A DNA stretch of 64,000 nt from Lomentospora prolificans (taxonomy: Eukaryota; Ascomycota; Sordariomycetes; Microascales; Microascaceae), in NCBI GenBank assembly GCA_029532625.1, contig JARFXM010000001.1, positions 124,001 through 188,000 of the forward strand. Reading direction: 5' to 3'. Position numbers and translations under genes: made by a program. Shown here piece by piece: positions 1 through 10,320 of this stretch. Position 1 is the stretch's first letter; every line of letters starts with the position of its first letter. A model generated the notes under the pieces. The model ran no database searches. It saw nothing but the letters and a program-made list of their open reading frames with translations, and was not told the origin of the DNA.

Positions 1-272
1 GTATATAATAATATACCTATAGAAGAATCTATAATAGTTAAACCTAAAGAAGATATTTAGGATACTAAGAAAATTCTTAACTTAATAAATAATAATAGGA
101 AGGTTAAATACTTAGTTAAATAGAAAAATTTTAAATATACTGAAAATACTTAGGAACCTATTAAATATTTAATAGGGAGCTAGTAACTTCTTACTATATT
201 CTACTAGAAGAACCTAGGTTAACTAAAGGACTTAAGTCTATAAAACTATCCCCTAAACCTAAGGAGGACTAA
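1..272 (+). pseudogene. RIP-degraded 3' end of gypsy pol (chromodomain relic)
   Basis: Frame 1 reads as a decayed chromodomain collinear with the one in the young element: VKYLV-K-stop-KNF, then TENT-stop-EP, where both stops sit at tryptophan positions of the intact copy (TGG to TAG). CA and TG dinucleotides are scarce and TA is common, as expected after RIP. The segment ends in a purine-rich stretch, then ACTAA, and is interrupted there by the young element. The rest of its 3' tail resumes at 7665. The 5' part of this older element lies outside the window. Confidence 0.8.
268..272. repeat. Target site duplication, left copy (ACTAA)
   Basis: The five bases ACTAA immediately precede the first LTR base. 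The same five bases follow the 3' LTR at 7660-7664. A 5-bp duplication is the usual size for Ty3/gypsy integrases. Confidence 0.9.
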
Positions 273-766
273 TGTCACGGGCTGACATGACCTCTTATGC
301 AGGCCAGGCGGGCAAGCATGGCAGAAAAGGATAAACCCCGGCGCAACCCGGGAAGGCCAGGAACTGGACGGCGTAACCCAAGCCAATAGAATTAAACCTG
401 GCTCCTCTGGACCAATCAGAAGAGGACCGCATCCAGGACAAAGGCGGTCCAGAAGGACCGCAGCAGGAGTAGGTGCGGTCCAGGAAGGACCGCACCAAGG
501 GCAAGTGCGGTCCATGGGAGGACCACACTCCAGGGATCTGCGGTCCCACGAAGGAAGAAGTCTATATAAGTCACAGTCGTTACCATCATATATTCTAGTT
601 ATTCTTTAGTTCTACAGTAGTCAATTCAAGTCACTTTATAAACCACACTTGAATACGCATTACGCACCCTTATTATTACTATCTAACTGCCTCACTTATC
701 CACTAACAGGCCCGACTGTTCTAACCTTAAGGCGACTAACCCTATTAGAAGTGTTGGAATATTACA
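273..766 (+). repeat. 5' LTR of the young gypsy element
   Basis: Begins TGTCACGGGC and ends GGAATATTACA. A TATA-like TCTATATAAG at 561-570 probably positions the start of transcription. The U3 part contains four consecutive 27-nt inverted-repeat units at 424-450, 455-481, 487-513 and 520-546 with GGACCGCA/TGCGGTCC-type stems. Compared with the 3' LTR the differences are mainly transitions, consistent with RIP rather than great age. Confidence 0.93.
424..546 (+). promoter_or_regulatory. Array of four 27-nt palindromic units in LTR U3
   Basis: Four units of exactly 27 nt start at 424, 455, 487 and 520. Each opens with GGACCGC (GGACCAC in the fourth) and closes with GCGGTCC, giving 7-9 bp stems around a variable loop of about 10-13 nt. 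The linkers (AGAA, AGGAA, ATGGGA) are themselves flanked by GGTCC and GGACC. The array lies about 15-140 bp upstream of the TATA-like site, which fits a repeated binding site or enhancer. That role is inference. The same array recurs in the 3' LTR from about 7318. Confidence 0.75.
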
Positions 767-829
767 TATTAACTACTCCTGTTTAGTAAGTGACCCTTTC
801 AAACAGTAAAGAAACTAACAGCAGGAACC

Positions 830-3800
830 ATGGCGAATGAAACCGCATCTAGCACCAGCATCACAGCTGCCAGCAAGGAACAGCTTGCCAAAAAGATCAA
901 GGAACTTACAGAGCAACTTCAACAAACCCAACAGCAGAATACTCAACTCCAGGAACAACACCGACCTGTCACGCATGAAGACATGTCGTCTCTCTTCCAA
1001 ACTGTTGTCCAATCCACCGCCGACACTATTACAGAAGCAAGGAAGCCCAAGGTCCACTTCCCAGGACCCGAGAAGTTCAATAGAAGCCGTATCAAGCTAC
1101 AGTCCTTCCTCACATACATGAGGGCGTATCACGACCACTATGGAATCACCGATGCCGCCACCAAAGTTACCAGCACAGTGGGGTTCCTGGTCAGAGACGC
1201 CGCAGCATAGTTTGAACTAACCTTGCGGGACTACTACACTAGTAAACCTACACAACAAGACAGCACGACCAAAAGAATATTCAAAAACTACGACAACTTC
1301 AAAGAAGCCATCAAAGGGGCTTTTGGAGATCCAGACGAAGACCAGACCATGAAACGAAAGCTCAGGGAAACCCGACAAAAGACCTCAGCCTCGGAATATG
1401 TGTCTAAGTTCCGACAAATCGCCGCACACCTTGAATGGGATGACGAATCCATGATCGAACACTTCTACCACGGGTTAAAGGACGAAGTGAAAGATGAAAT
1501 TAACAAGATCCTGGATACTCCTATAGAACTTGGAAAGTATATGGACCTCGCTATTAGGATTGACAACCGACTGTATCAACGGCGACTAGAGAAACGCCAG
1601 AAGACACCATACAGCGGAGGATATAGCAAAAAACGGGAAGCTAACACCGGGAAACGACGTAACGGCAACACCTCATAGGGAACTCACCCAGGGCCCATGG
1701 AACTCGATTCCGCCACACGAAGAGACGACTACGGAATCAAGAAACGAATGGAGGACCGTCTCAGTAAATGCTACACCTATAGCCGCATAGGACATTTCAC
1801 AAGAGAATACCGAAATGGAGGAAACTAGGGAGCAGGGAGAAAAGAACAAGGAGACCAAAAGAACAAGAGCTAGAGGCCTGCACCTCAAGGAAAAACCTGG
1901 AGCAACAACGAGCAAAGCAGGGCTAGCGATGAACCCACCACCCAGACTCAGACCTTAGCCAGCAGCACTATCCCAGACCACCAAGTTATACATTAGACTG
2001 CATGCTACGACGACGACTGTCAAGTACACCGTAATAGGAAGGATAGAGCCAGATACTACCCACAGAAACCGCGAACCCTTGCAACTATAGAAAGAGAAAA
2101 GGCTGGACTAAGCAACCTTGAAGCTAATGATATTGAAAAAGAGATACTTACAGTACTTAAAAAGTACCTAGGAGTAGAAGCAAAAGAACTAAACATCACC
2201 ATATTCCACCAAAAGCATTACAACTACAAGCAAGGCAAGAAACCACCCGCAGAATACACTCAACACATAGAGTAGATCCGAATTACCTCACGACAACAAC
2301 GAAAAGGGAAAGAGGTCAAGAACCAAGGACTTCCCCCTTATCAAGAAGTGATACCCATCACTAAAGAAGAAGGAACCACCCAGAAAATCAATAAGTATAT
2401 TAAAGACACTGAAAAACTAGCAAGGAAGGTCCATGACCTCGAAGAAGTAATCAATAAGCTAGACGACACTCTCTGCGACCAACTCGACGAAGATCAAAAG
2501 AATAATCTACCAAAACAGTTCAAACTAATGATCGAGAAACTCAGTCGAATCGAAACACGACAAGCAGAAACAGCTAGAAGACTAGAACATGTGGAAACAA
2601 GAACCGAAAATATAGAGGAACTTATACAAACTACAAACTATAGAACTGACGAAACTATCACCAGCATCCTAGAATAGATGACCGAACACGACGAACTCAT
2701 CATAGAAATACAAGGACAAGTCAAGGGACTCAAAACCAAGCTTGACGACATAGACGCGGTGGCCATGCAGGCATACACCGAAGCTACAGAAAAAGAAATG
2801 GACGCAGCAAAACGAGACGTCCAGGCGATGAGGGAAGCAAGACTACGAGTAGCACAACGAAACTTCGAACGCAACAGGCAAACCATGAAGATACGCAAAC
2901 AACAGCACAAAGAACCACAAGGACGACGAAGCCTGGAGAACGCTTCCAAAAAGGCACAAGAAAGCTACAAACGAGCCATCACACTGGAAAACCGAAGTCT
3001 AAACATCATAAGCTCCAATGAAACCAAACATTTAAAAGTACCAATTACAATTCAAGGACGAACATACAAAGCCTTAATAGACAGCAGAGCACAAGGAAAT
3101 TTCATCTCGCCAGACGTAGTGAATGAACTACAACTCCCATGGAATCACAAGGAACGACCATACCTGTTAAGCAACTGCGAAGGAGAACTTGTCACGTATG
3201 GAAAAGGCATAGTAAACATGGAGACTGCGCACCTCGATGTCATGATCCAAAACCAACCCGATAAAATATCCTTCGATATCACGGAATCAAACCATCCTAT
3301 TATGATTGGCACACCATGGTTGAGAACCCGAAACCCGAGAATAGACTGGATTACTGATCAGCTCGCTTGGACTGGGATCCAAGGAGAATCCGTCGACGGT
3401 TCAGTCCCTGAGCAGCATTGACTAGAGCAGCATGCGCCAAACGAACCGAGAGCCTTTCGAATGATAGTACACATTAAAGCGCTCGCCACTAAAGATTCGA
3501 ATCACCTACTAAAAGGAAAGAAACACAAACAAAACCGGACAACACGTTGCATGATGAGCATAACTACCACGCTAACAAAAGAAGAAACGATACAGAACTT
3601 GCCACCACGATATCGCAAGTACAGCAAAATATTCGCAGAAGAATTGGAAACTGGACTCCCAGAACATAGCAAATGGGATTACGAGATTCATCTTAAATTA
3701 GGAACACAACCCAAGTTCATGCCAATATACAACCTAAACGAAAACCAGTTGAAAGAACTTTGGGAGTATATACAAGAAAACATCAGAAAAGGGTTCATTA

Positions 3801-6544
3801 GACCCTCAATATCACCAGCAGGATACCCTATCCTCTTTGTACCAAAAAAGGATGGAAGACTACGCATGTGCGTAGACTACCGCCAACTCAACGAAATCAC
3901 TATTAAGAACCGATACCCACTACCGTTGATCTCAGAGTTGAGGGACAGACTATGAAAAGCAAAATGGTTTACTGCCCTAGATCTCAAAGGGGTATACAAC
4001 CTTATCAGGATCAAGGAAGGAGACAAGTGGAAGACAGCCTTCCACACTTGATACGGACACTTCGAATATTATGTCATGCTATTTGGACTTACTAATGTAC
4101 TAGCAACCTTCTAAACCATAATCAACTATATGCTACGAGAGCACCTAGATTAGTTTATGGTAGCCTATTTAGATGATATCCTTATCTTCTCGGAGACCTT
4201 GGAGGAACACGAGGAACACGTCGAAAAAGTACTACAAAAACTCCACGATGCCAACTTGTTAGTAGAACTAAAGAAAAGTCACTTCCACATACAAGAAGTA
4301 GACTTCCTCAGATACACCATCCGACCAGGAGAAATCAGAATGCAGGAATCAAAAGTCAAGGCTGCGCTTGACTGGCTGGTACCTCAGATGGTTACTGAAG
4401 TACGGGGATTCCTAGGATTTATTAATTTCTATAGGAGGTTCCTGAAGGACCATAGTAAGAGAGTTAGACCTCTCATAGAGCTTACGAAGAACGAGAACAC
4501 CTTCGTATGGGGGACAGAACAGCAACAAGCGTTCCAAGAAGCAAAACAGAGTATTTGCGAGAGACCAGTATTATACGAAGCAGACCCTAGCAAACCTTTC
4601 GAAGTCGAGACAGACGCATCAGACTACGCCCTAGGAGCACAACTCGGACAAAGAGACGAACAAGGAAGGATACACCCGATCGCTTTTATGTCGAAAAAGT
4701 TAAGTGGACCCGCACTACGATACGGGATCCCAGACAAAGAACTCATGGTAATTGTCGAAGCCTTCAAGGAATAGAAATATTACCTCATAAGGGCAAAACA
4801 CCCTATTATTGTCTATTCCGATCATAAGAACCTCACCAGCTTCACAACCACCAAGGAATTGAATAAGCGACAAGTCCGATGGGCTGAATTCCTCTCCGAA
4901 TACGACTTCAAAATCGTACATGTCAAAGGAAAAGAAAACGGACGAGCTGACGCACTTAGTCGACGACCAGATCACTTCTAGAAGATACCTAAGGAAGCAA
5001 GTATGATATTCCATTACGACAAACAAGGAAGCCTACGACAACTAGCAGCAAGCTACCAAGTCAACACTACTACCAAGGTAATAGAAGAAATCGAAAGCTA
5101 CTATAGGGATCTAAAACAAGGACAACATAAGAAGAACACACCAGTACCCCCAGAACTAGCCAAGGAACTAATACGAGTAATACACGAGTCACCACTTAGT
5201 GGGCACCTAGGGATCACGAAAACGATCAAAAGAATACCAAAAGGATACCTCATCCCACAGCTGAAAACAGTGGTTAAGGAAGTACTCGCCGAATGCGCTT
5301 CGTGCGCAAAGAACAAAAACTCGCGACACAAGCCGCAAGGGCTATTACAGCCAATGCCAGTACCAGAAGTACCATGGCAAAAGATTGTCATCGACTTTAT
5401 TGTTAAATTACCAAAGTCAGAAGACCCAACCACAGGAGTCAAATACGACAGCATCATGGTAGTCGTAGACCGACTCACGAAATATGCTTACTTCATACCC
5501 TGCAATGAAGCCATGAAAGCACCTCGATTCGCAGAACTATTCCTACGGACAGTGGCCGCAAACCACAACCTACCGGAAGAAATCAACACTGACAGAGGAA
5601 GCGTCTTCGCTTCCCACTTCTGGCAGAGCCTTTCGGATAGATTAGGAATCAACCACAAGTTATCCACAGCCTACCATCCTGAGACCCAAGGACAGGTAGA
5701 ACGGGTAAATCAAACACTGGAAACCTACCTACGACACTATGTCAACTGGGAACAAAACAACTGGGTAGCGCTACTACCCCTAGCCTAGTACGCCTACAAC
5801 ACCAACGTGTCAGAAAGTACAGGAATATCGCCGTTCTATGCGAACTATGGAATACAACCCAAGACAGGATTCGAGCCTGTAGGAGCGAAAACACAGGCCG
5901 AACAAGCAATCATCCAATCGGACAAAATGAAGGAACTCCACAAGCAACTAACGGAAGAACTGGAGTTCGTAAAACAAAGGATGAAGCACTACGCAGATAG
6001 GAAAAGGATTGAGGGACCAACCTTTGAGGAGGGAAGCAAAGTCTACCTACTGCGAAAGAAACCAGGAACGAGGGACCCACAAATCAAAACCCAACGACCA
6101 AGCGACAAACTCGATCACCGAAAAATCGGACCCTTCATTGTAAAAAGAAAAATCTCGGAAGTCAATTACGAACTACAACTCCCTGAAATAATGAAGATAA
6201 ACCCTGTGTTCCACGTCGCGCTACTTGAACCGGCACACCAAGATACACCTACCGAAGAAACCATAGAAGTAGCTGCAATAGAAGGAGAATATGAAGTGGA
6301 GAAGGTACTTAACTCCATGATCGATGATGGGAAGGTCAAATATTTGATTAAATGGAAAGGCTACGACCATAACGAAAATACTTGGGAGCCTATCCAGAAT
6401 CTGGCTGGGAGCCCGATATTACTTGCGAAGTTTCACCAGGAGAACCCAGGGAAACCTCGAGATCCAACGGCGGGAGGTCAGGAGCGAGACCAAGGGTATC
6501 CCAATCGAGCACCCCGAAAGTGCCAAGGGACTGAGCGTCCCTAA
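830..6544 (+). pseudogene. gag-pol of the young gypsy element, interrupted by in-frame stops
   Basis: All coding blocks share one frame from the ATG at 830 to the stop at 6542-6544 (1905 codons), so the ancestor had a single gag-pol reading frame. Stops include 1208-1210, 1676-1678, 3419-3421, 3953-3955, 4772-4774 and 5786-5788, several at expected Trp/Gln sites. Visible domains: gag (830-1680); zinc knuckle near 1769-1810 with two of its cysteines changed to Tyr; a long coiled-coil region (about 2090-2990); aspartic protease near 3030-3330 with DSR in place of DSG; reverse transcriptase (3590-4480, YLDD intact near 4166); RNase H (4570-4980); integrase with HHCC and DDE residues (5170-5790); chromodomain (6290-6420). 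No frameshift is seen, only G:C to A:T type damage. The protein is not functional as it stands. Confidence 0.9.
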
Positions 6545-6927
6545 CGGCCTGCTGGGTCTCGACGATGAGAGTATCCCTCTCCTCCTCCATCGACAAACCA
6601 GCAACACCACGCCGATAAAGTTCATTACCCCGCTCCTTAAGGAGTTTCCGTTGACGATGGAGGCGGGCAATCCTCGCCATAATTTCAAGGAGCTGGTCCT
6701 CAGACTTTTCTAAAGCCTCATCTACCTTTTTGGTTTCGGCCATATTGCGGGATACTAGAAAAGTTAGGGCTACCGCAGGAAAGGCAAGGGTAATAGAAAT
6801 ACCTACAAGATGAAGCCACTAGGGAACCATCGCAAGCACGCTTTCCCTTGGCACAGGCTAAACATTGGGAAGAATTTGGCGCCATACGGCACACCTTCTT
6901 CTGGCGATAACAACGGGTGCACGGCAT
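6390..6927 (-). CDS. Spliced antisense gene in the gypsy 3' region: Cys6 cluster plus coiled coil
   Basis: Complement of join(6390..6754, 6807..6927), 161 aa, overlapping the chromodomain end and 3' untranslated part of the retroelement on the opposite strand. The 52-bp intron (6755-6806) has donor GTAGGT, branch site CTAAC and acceptor CTAG, and splicing joins two different frames. The first exon starts with ATG and gives CX2CX6CX8CX2CX6C, the spacing of a Zn(II)2Cys6-like cluster rich in Lys/Arg. The second exon begins with a charged, heptad-rich helix of about 60 residues and ends in a Pro/Gly/Ser-rich tail. I infer a nuclear DNA- or RNA-binding role; none is shown. The older element carries the same design at about 7690-8110 (minus strand), so this is a lineage feature, not a chance frame. 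Transcription probably starts near the 3' LTR. Confidence 0.7.
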
Positions 6928-7148
6928 TTCGAGATCGTCACTGAAAGAAGAAATGTATTCCACTAACTTTTCGTTCTCTCGTTTCTTTCGGAGGGATCGA
7001 GTGGAAGGACGTTTTACTACCTGACTTGATATACTATTAGCATCATGGTAGAAGAAAATGAAGGAGAAGTGGACTGACTAAGGGAGGACCAATAGGTCGG
7101 GGCTAATAGGGATTAAAAACAAAATTAAGGTCTTTAGGGACAAAGACC

Positions 7149-7165
7149 AAAGGGAGGAGGCATCG
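7149..7165 (+). other. Polypurine tract before the 3' LTR
   Basis: The run AAAGGGAGGAGG at 7149-7160 lies 5 nt upstream of the 3' LTR and is the likely plus-strand primer. The older element has a matching AAAAGAGGGGAGG just before its LTR at 8324. Confidence 0.7.
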
Positions 7166-7659
7166 TGTTACGGGCTGATATGACCTCTTATGCAGGCCAG
7201 GCGGGCAAGCATGGCAGAAAAGGATAAACCCTAGTGCAACCTGGGAAGGCCAGGAACTGGACGGCGCAACCCGAGCTAATAGAATTAAACCTGGCTCCTC
7301 TGGACTAATTAGAAGAGGACCGCATCCAGGACAAAGGCGGTCCAGAAGGACCGCAGCAGGAGTAGGTGCAGTCCAGGAAGGACCGCACCAAGGGCAAGTG
7401 TAGTCTATAGGAGGACTGCACTCTAGGGATCTGCGGTCCCACGAAGGAAGAAGTCTATATAAGTCACAGTCGTTACCGTCATGTATTCTAGTTATTCTTT
7501 AGTTCTACAGTAGTCAATTCAAGTCACTCTATAAACCACACTTGAATACGTATTACGTACCCTTATTGTTACTATCTGACTGCCTCACTTATCCACTAAC
7601 AGGCCCAACTGTTCTAACCTTAAGGCGACTAACCCTATTAGAAGTGTTGGAACGTCATA
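7166..7659 (+). repeat. 3' LTR of the young gypsy element
   Basis: 494 bp, collinear with the 5' LTR. Begins TGTTACGGGC and ends AACGTCATA. It carries the same TATA-like site and the four-unit palindromic array, with extra C to T changes in some stems (for example TGTAGTCT for TGCGGTCC), as expected if RIP hit the two LTRs unevenly. Confidence 0.93.
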
Positions 7660-7664
7660 ACTAA
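7660..7664. repeat. Target site duplication, right copy (ACTAA)
   Basis: Exact copy of 268-272 directly after the last base of the 3' LTR. It fixes the element borders and shows that the two LTRs belong to one insertion event. Confidence 0.9.
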
Positions 7665-8323
7665 TTAATAGGATTAGAAACTCTAAAAGAATAGAGGTCC
7701 TCTATTATATAAGACTTCTAGATAGAGAGGTAGGTGCTATCCTCCTTATCTAGACCCTGGATCCTTCTCTTAAATATTTCTAAACTTTTTACTTTAATAC
7801 TTTTCTTTAGCTGGTAGATATATACTAGGTAGTTTACTACTATAGATAATTATATCTAGAGGATAAATAATACCTCCTCTACCTCTACCTCCTCCTTTTC
7901 TAGTTTTCTCTATTCTTGTAGAAAATAGGTAACTAGGGGGGTAGTTAGTAACTAAAATGAGGATTTAAGAAGGATGGGAGACTTATAAGTAGAAGCTATG
8001 AAAACCCTATTATATAACCTACCCTACTGTATACACTCTGTGTACTGAGAGGACCCTTTACTTATTATATATACCTTATTGTTTTTAAAATAGTATATGT
8101 ATAGTATCTTGGTCTTAGTACCTAATGACTTAATCGTGTTAGCTAAGATTAAATGGTTATAGGAAGCTTTAGAATAGGATCTATAGGTATAGTTAGGTAT
8201 AGTAGTAATTATAATAGAAATATTTTGGTAGGATAGGGAGGAACTTATAAAAATAAGGAACTAATAGGTAGAAGGTCTACTTATAAGTCTTTAGGGATAA
8301 AGACTAAAAGAGGGGAGGTATTA
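7665..8323 (+). mobile_element. 3' untranslated tail of the older gypsy element, RIP-degraded
   Basis: This stretch continues the element interrupted at 272. The distance from its chromodomain relic to its LTR, after removing the insertion, is about 770 bp, matching about 750 bp in the young copy. The phrase TTAGGGATAAAGACTAAAAG at 8291-8310 corresponds to the same phrase before the young 3' LTR. It holds the antisense-gene relic described separately. Confidence 0.8.
7690..8113 (-). pseudogene. RIPped relic of the antisense Cys6/coiled-coil gene
   Basis: The minus strand at about 8010-8105 reads with exactly the CX2CX6CX8CX2CX6C spacing of the antisense gene at 6390-6927, but five of the six cysteines are now Tyr (TGY to TAY) and one Arg/Gln position is a stop. 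Downstream on the same strand (about 7690-7890) a charged Lys/Glu/Leu-rich helix follows, also with stops. The order and strand match the young element. It is dead, but it shows the gene existed in an earlier copy. Confidence 0.65.
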
Positions 8324-8718
8324 TATTATAGCTATACTTAGCTAAGAGAGGAGGCTAGGTAGTTAAGACTAGTAGAAAAGGATAAACTATAGAAGTGTAC
8401 TAGGATCACAGGAAATAATGGATTACCCGTACTTATGGTGATCCGTAAGTGACCCGGATCGTACGGGGTCACAGTGAGCCAGAGTGATCTAGGAGAGCCT
8501 ACAAGGGAAATACCTATATAAACTATAAGTTCTACTATATATCTAGTTTATCTTTCAAGGCTCTCCAGTAGTTAATTCAAGTTACTCTATAAACTATACT
8601 TAAATATATATTATAAACCCTTATTATTACTATCTGATTACCTTACTTATCTACTAATAGGCCTGACTATTCTAACCTTAAGGCAACTAACCCTATTAAG
8701 AAGTGTTAGAACATCACA
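8324..8718 (+). repeat. 3' LTR of the older gypsy element
   Basis: About 395 bp. The start is recognised by alignment to the young LTR (TATTATAGCT for TGTTACGGGC) and the end by GTGTTAGAACATCACA, which retains the unmutated terminus. The 3' third is closely similar to the young LTR, but the U3 palindromes differ: GGATCAC (8402) with GTGATCC (8437), and GTGACCC (8448) with GGGTCAC (8465). The region is RIPped. Confidence 0.8.
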
Positions 8719-10320
8719 CCTAGACCTACAAGTACCTTTAAAGCTACCCACATACAGAAGGTTTTCGTAAAGTAATGGAAGCAGAATTCCAAAACCTCTA
8801 TAAAAGTGAAACCTTTGAAATATATGATCGCAAAGAGGCTAATAACCACCTGCTTAGACTATAATAGGTATATACCTATAAGTTTAATAAATTTAGCCTT
8901 CTAGAGTAATATAAGGTATAGCTAGTAGTCTATAGTAACTAAATATAGTAGAACTAAGAAGCCATATTTACTCATACCCTAGTAGTGAAAATATTTCACT
9001 TATTACTAGTAATTATTACCTATTTTAACCTTAAGGCCTATTAAATAGATATAGTTTCAGCCTTTTTAAATATAGAGCTGAAAATACTTATATATACCTA
9101 TATACCACCTAATTTCCCTTTAAATAGGTAATACCTTTAACTAAAAAGAGCTCTCTATAAGCTCCTATACTCTCCTAAACTTTAGTTCAATACCCTTATA
9201 AAAATATTTAAGAAAATAAGACTATTAGTAATCCCTAAAGACTTATATATAATAATAAATAACTAAATTATTATTTTCTTCTTTATTAATAATATTATAA
9301 TAATCTATAGACCTAAAGATATAGATTAGGCTATATATTTTCAAGTAGAACTATTTTTAATAATAAAATATAAAGATCTTAGACCTTTATCTTAGTTCCT
9401 AGGAATTAGAATAGTAAGAGATTATAAAAAGTAAGTAATCTAAGTAAACTAAGCCTTATATATTAAAGAGATTACTTACTAATTTAAGCTTGAAAATACT
9501 ACTTAGATATATAAATATCTACCCTAACCACCTAAGACTCTTTAACCCTATATAGTAGAAGAAGAGCTAAGCCTAGAATCAAAAAATCTATTTTAAGTAA
9601 AGATTAGTAGTATCCTATATACTATAGTAATAACCTAGCTAGACTATATAGAAGTATATAATATACTAAGCTAATTTCTATAGTAGCCCTCTTAAAACTA
9701 TTAAAAGTTAGTAAATACTATAATCATCTATCTCTTTCATACCTAATAGTAAAGCCTCTATTTTAGAATTAAAATAGAGGGATCAAATTACCTATAAAGT
9801 ACTTTAGATATCTCCTTCATAAATAATTATAATTACAAATATATATAAGGGATTATCTTTAAACTTTTTAGAGACCTAATTCTATAGAAGAGCTAAAAGT
9901 AGTAGACTATCACCCTTTTAACTACTAAAGCTAAACTAACCACTTTATTAGCTAGTACTTAGGAGCTAATAGTAATATAGCACCTAACTAACTAACTTAG
10001 GCTCTCTCTCTCCTCTAAAAGTACTTATATTTTTATATATAATAATTACTAAATAGTCTAAATTATATAGGAAGATACCCTAAAAGTTACTATAAAGCTA
10101 AAGTATATAAATATTTAGTAATACTAGCTTTATAAGGCCTAAAAAGATAGTATAATAGATATTAAATAAGTACCTATAGATGAAATACTAGCTAATAGTT
10201 TAACTAAGGCCCTTAATAGCTTATAGTATTAAAAATAGACTAAAATAATAGGGATAGAAGACCTCCTAGGGGCACTTTGTAATCCTAAAAGGTAGAGTAC
10301 TAGGAATAGTAGAGATTAGA
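8719..10320 (+). pseudogene. RIP-degraded Ty1/copia pol relic (reverse transcriptase and RNase H)
   Basis: Immediately after the older LTR, translations resemble copia-type RVT_2: VMEAEFQNLY near 8775-8805, KFNKFSLLE near 8880, then YFNLKAY-IDIVSAFLN near 9020-9070 and YIPPNFPLN near 9100. The catalytic FVDD is degraded to a Phe-Ile-Asn-Asn-like string near 9280. RNase H-like sequence follows to about 10200. Many stops sit at Trp/Gln positions. CA and TG dinucleotides are almost absent. The 5' half is missing, consistent with disruption by the older gypsy element that inserted at this point. Confidence 0.75.

Larger units (their letters stand above)
273..7659 (+). mobile_element. Ty3/gypsy chromodomain LTR retrotransposon (young copy)
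   Basis: Complete element of 7.4 kb bounded by two 494-bp LTRs (273-766 and 7166-7659) that align end to end without length change and differ mainly by C/T and G/A substitutions. It is flanked by a 5-bp direct repeat, ACTAA, at 268-272 and 7660-7664. The order gag, zinc knuckle, protease, RT-RNase H, integrase, chromodomain identifies a chromovirus-type Ty3/gypsy element. A purine tract precedes the 3' LTR. It is now non-coding for a full polyprotein because of stops in gag-pol. A primer-binding site just after the 5' LTR could not be assigned to a tRNA. It is inserted into an older related element. Confidence 0.95.

Noticed and set aside
246..549. Minus-strand open frames across the 5' LTR rich in Cys, Pro and Gly
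   Set aside because: They arise from the GC-rich palindromic array and repeat in the other LTR. They have no domain, splice signal or independent support.
464..790. A 9-nt complement (CAGGAGTAG at 464-472 against CTACTCCTG after the 5' LTR) as evidence for self-priming
   Set aside because: The LTR copy lies upstream of the TATA-like site, so it would not be at the 5' end of the RNA. The match is short enough to be chance.
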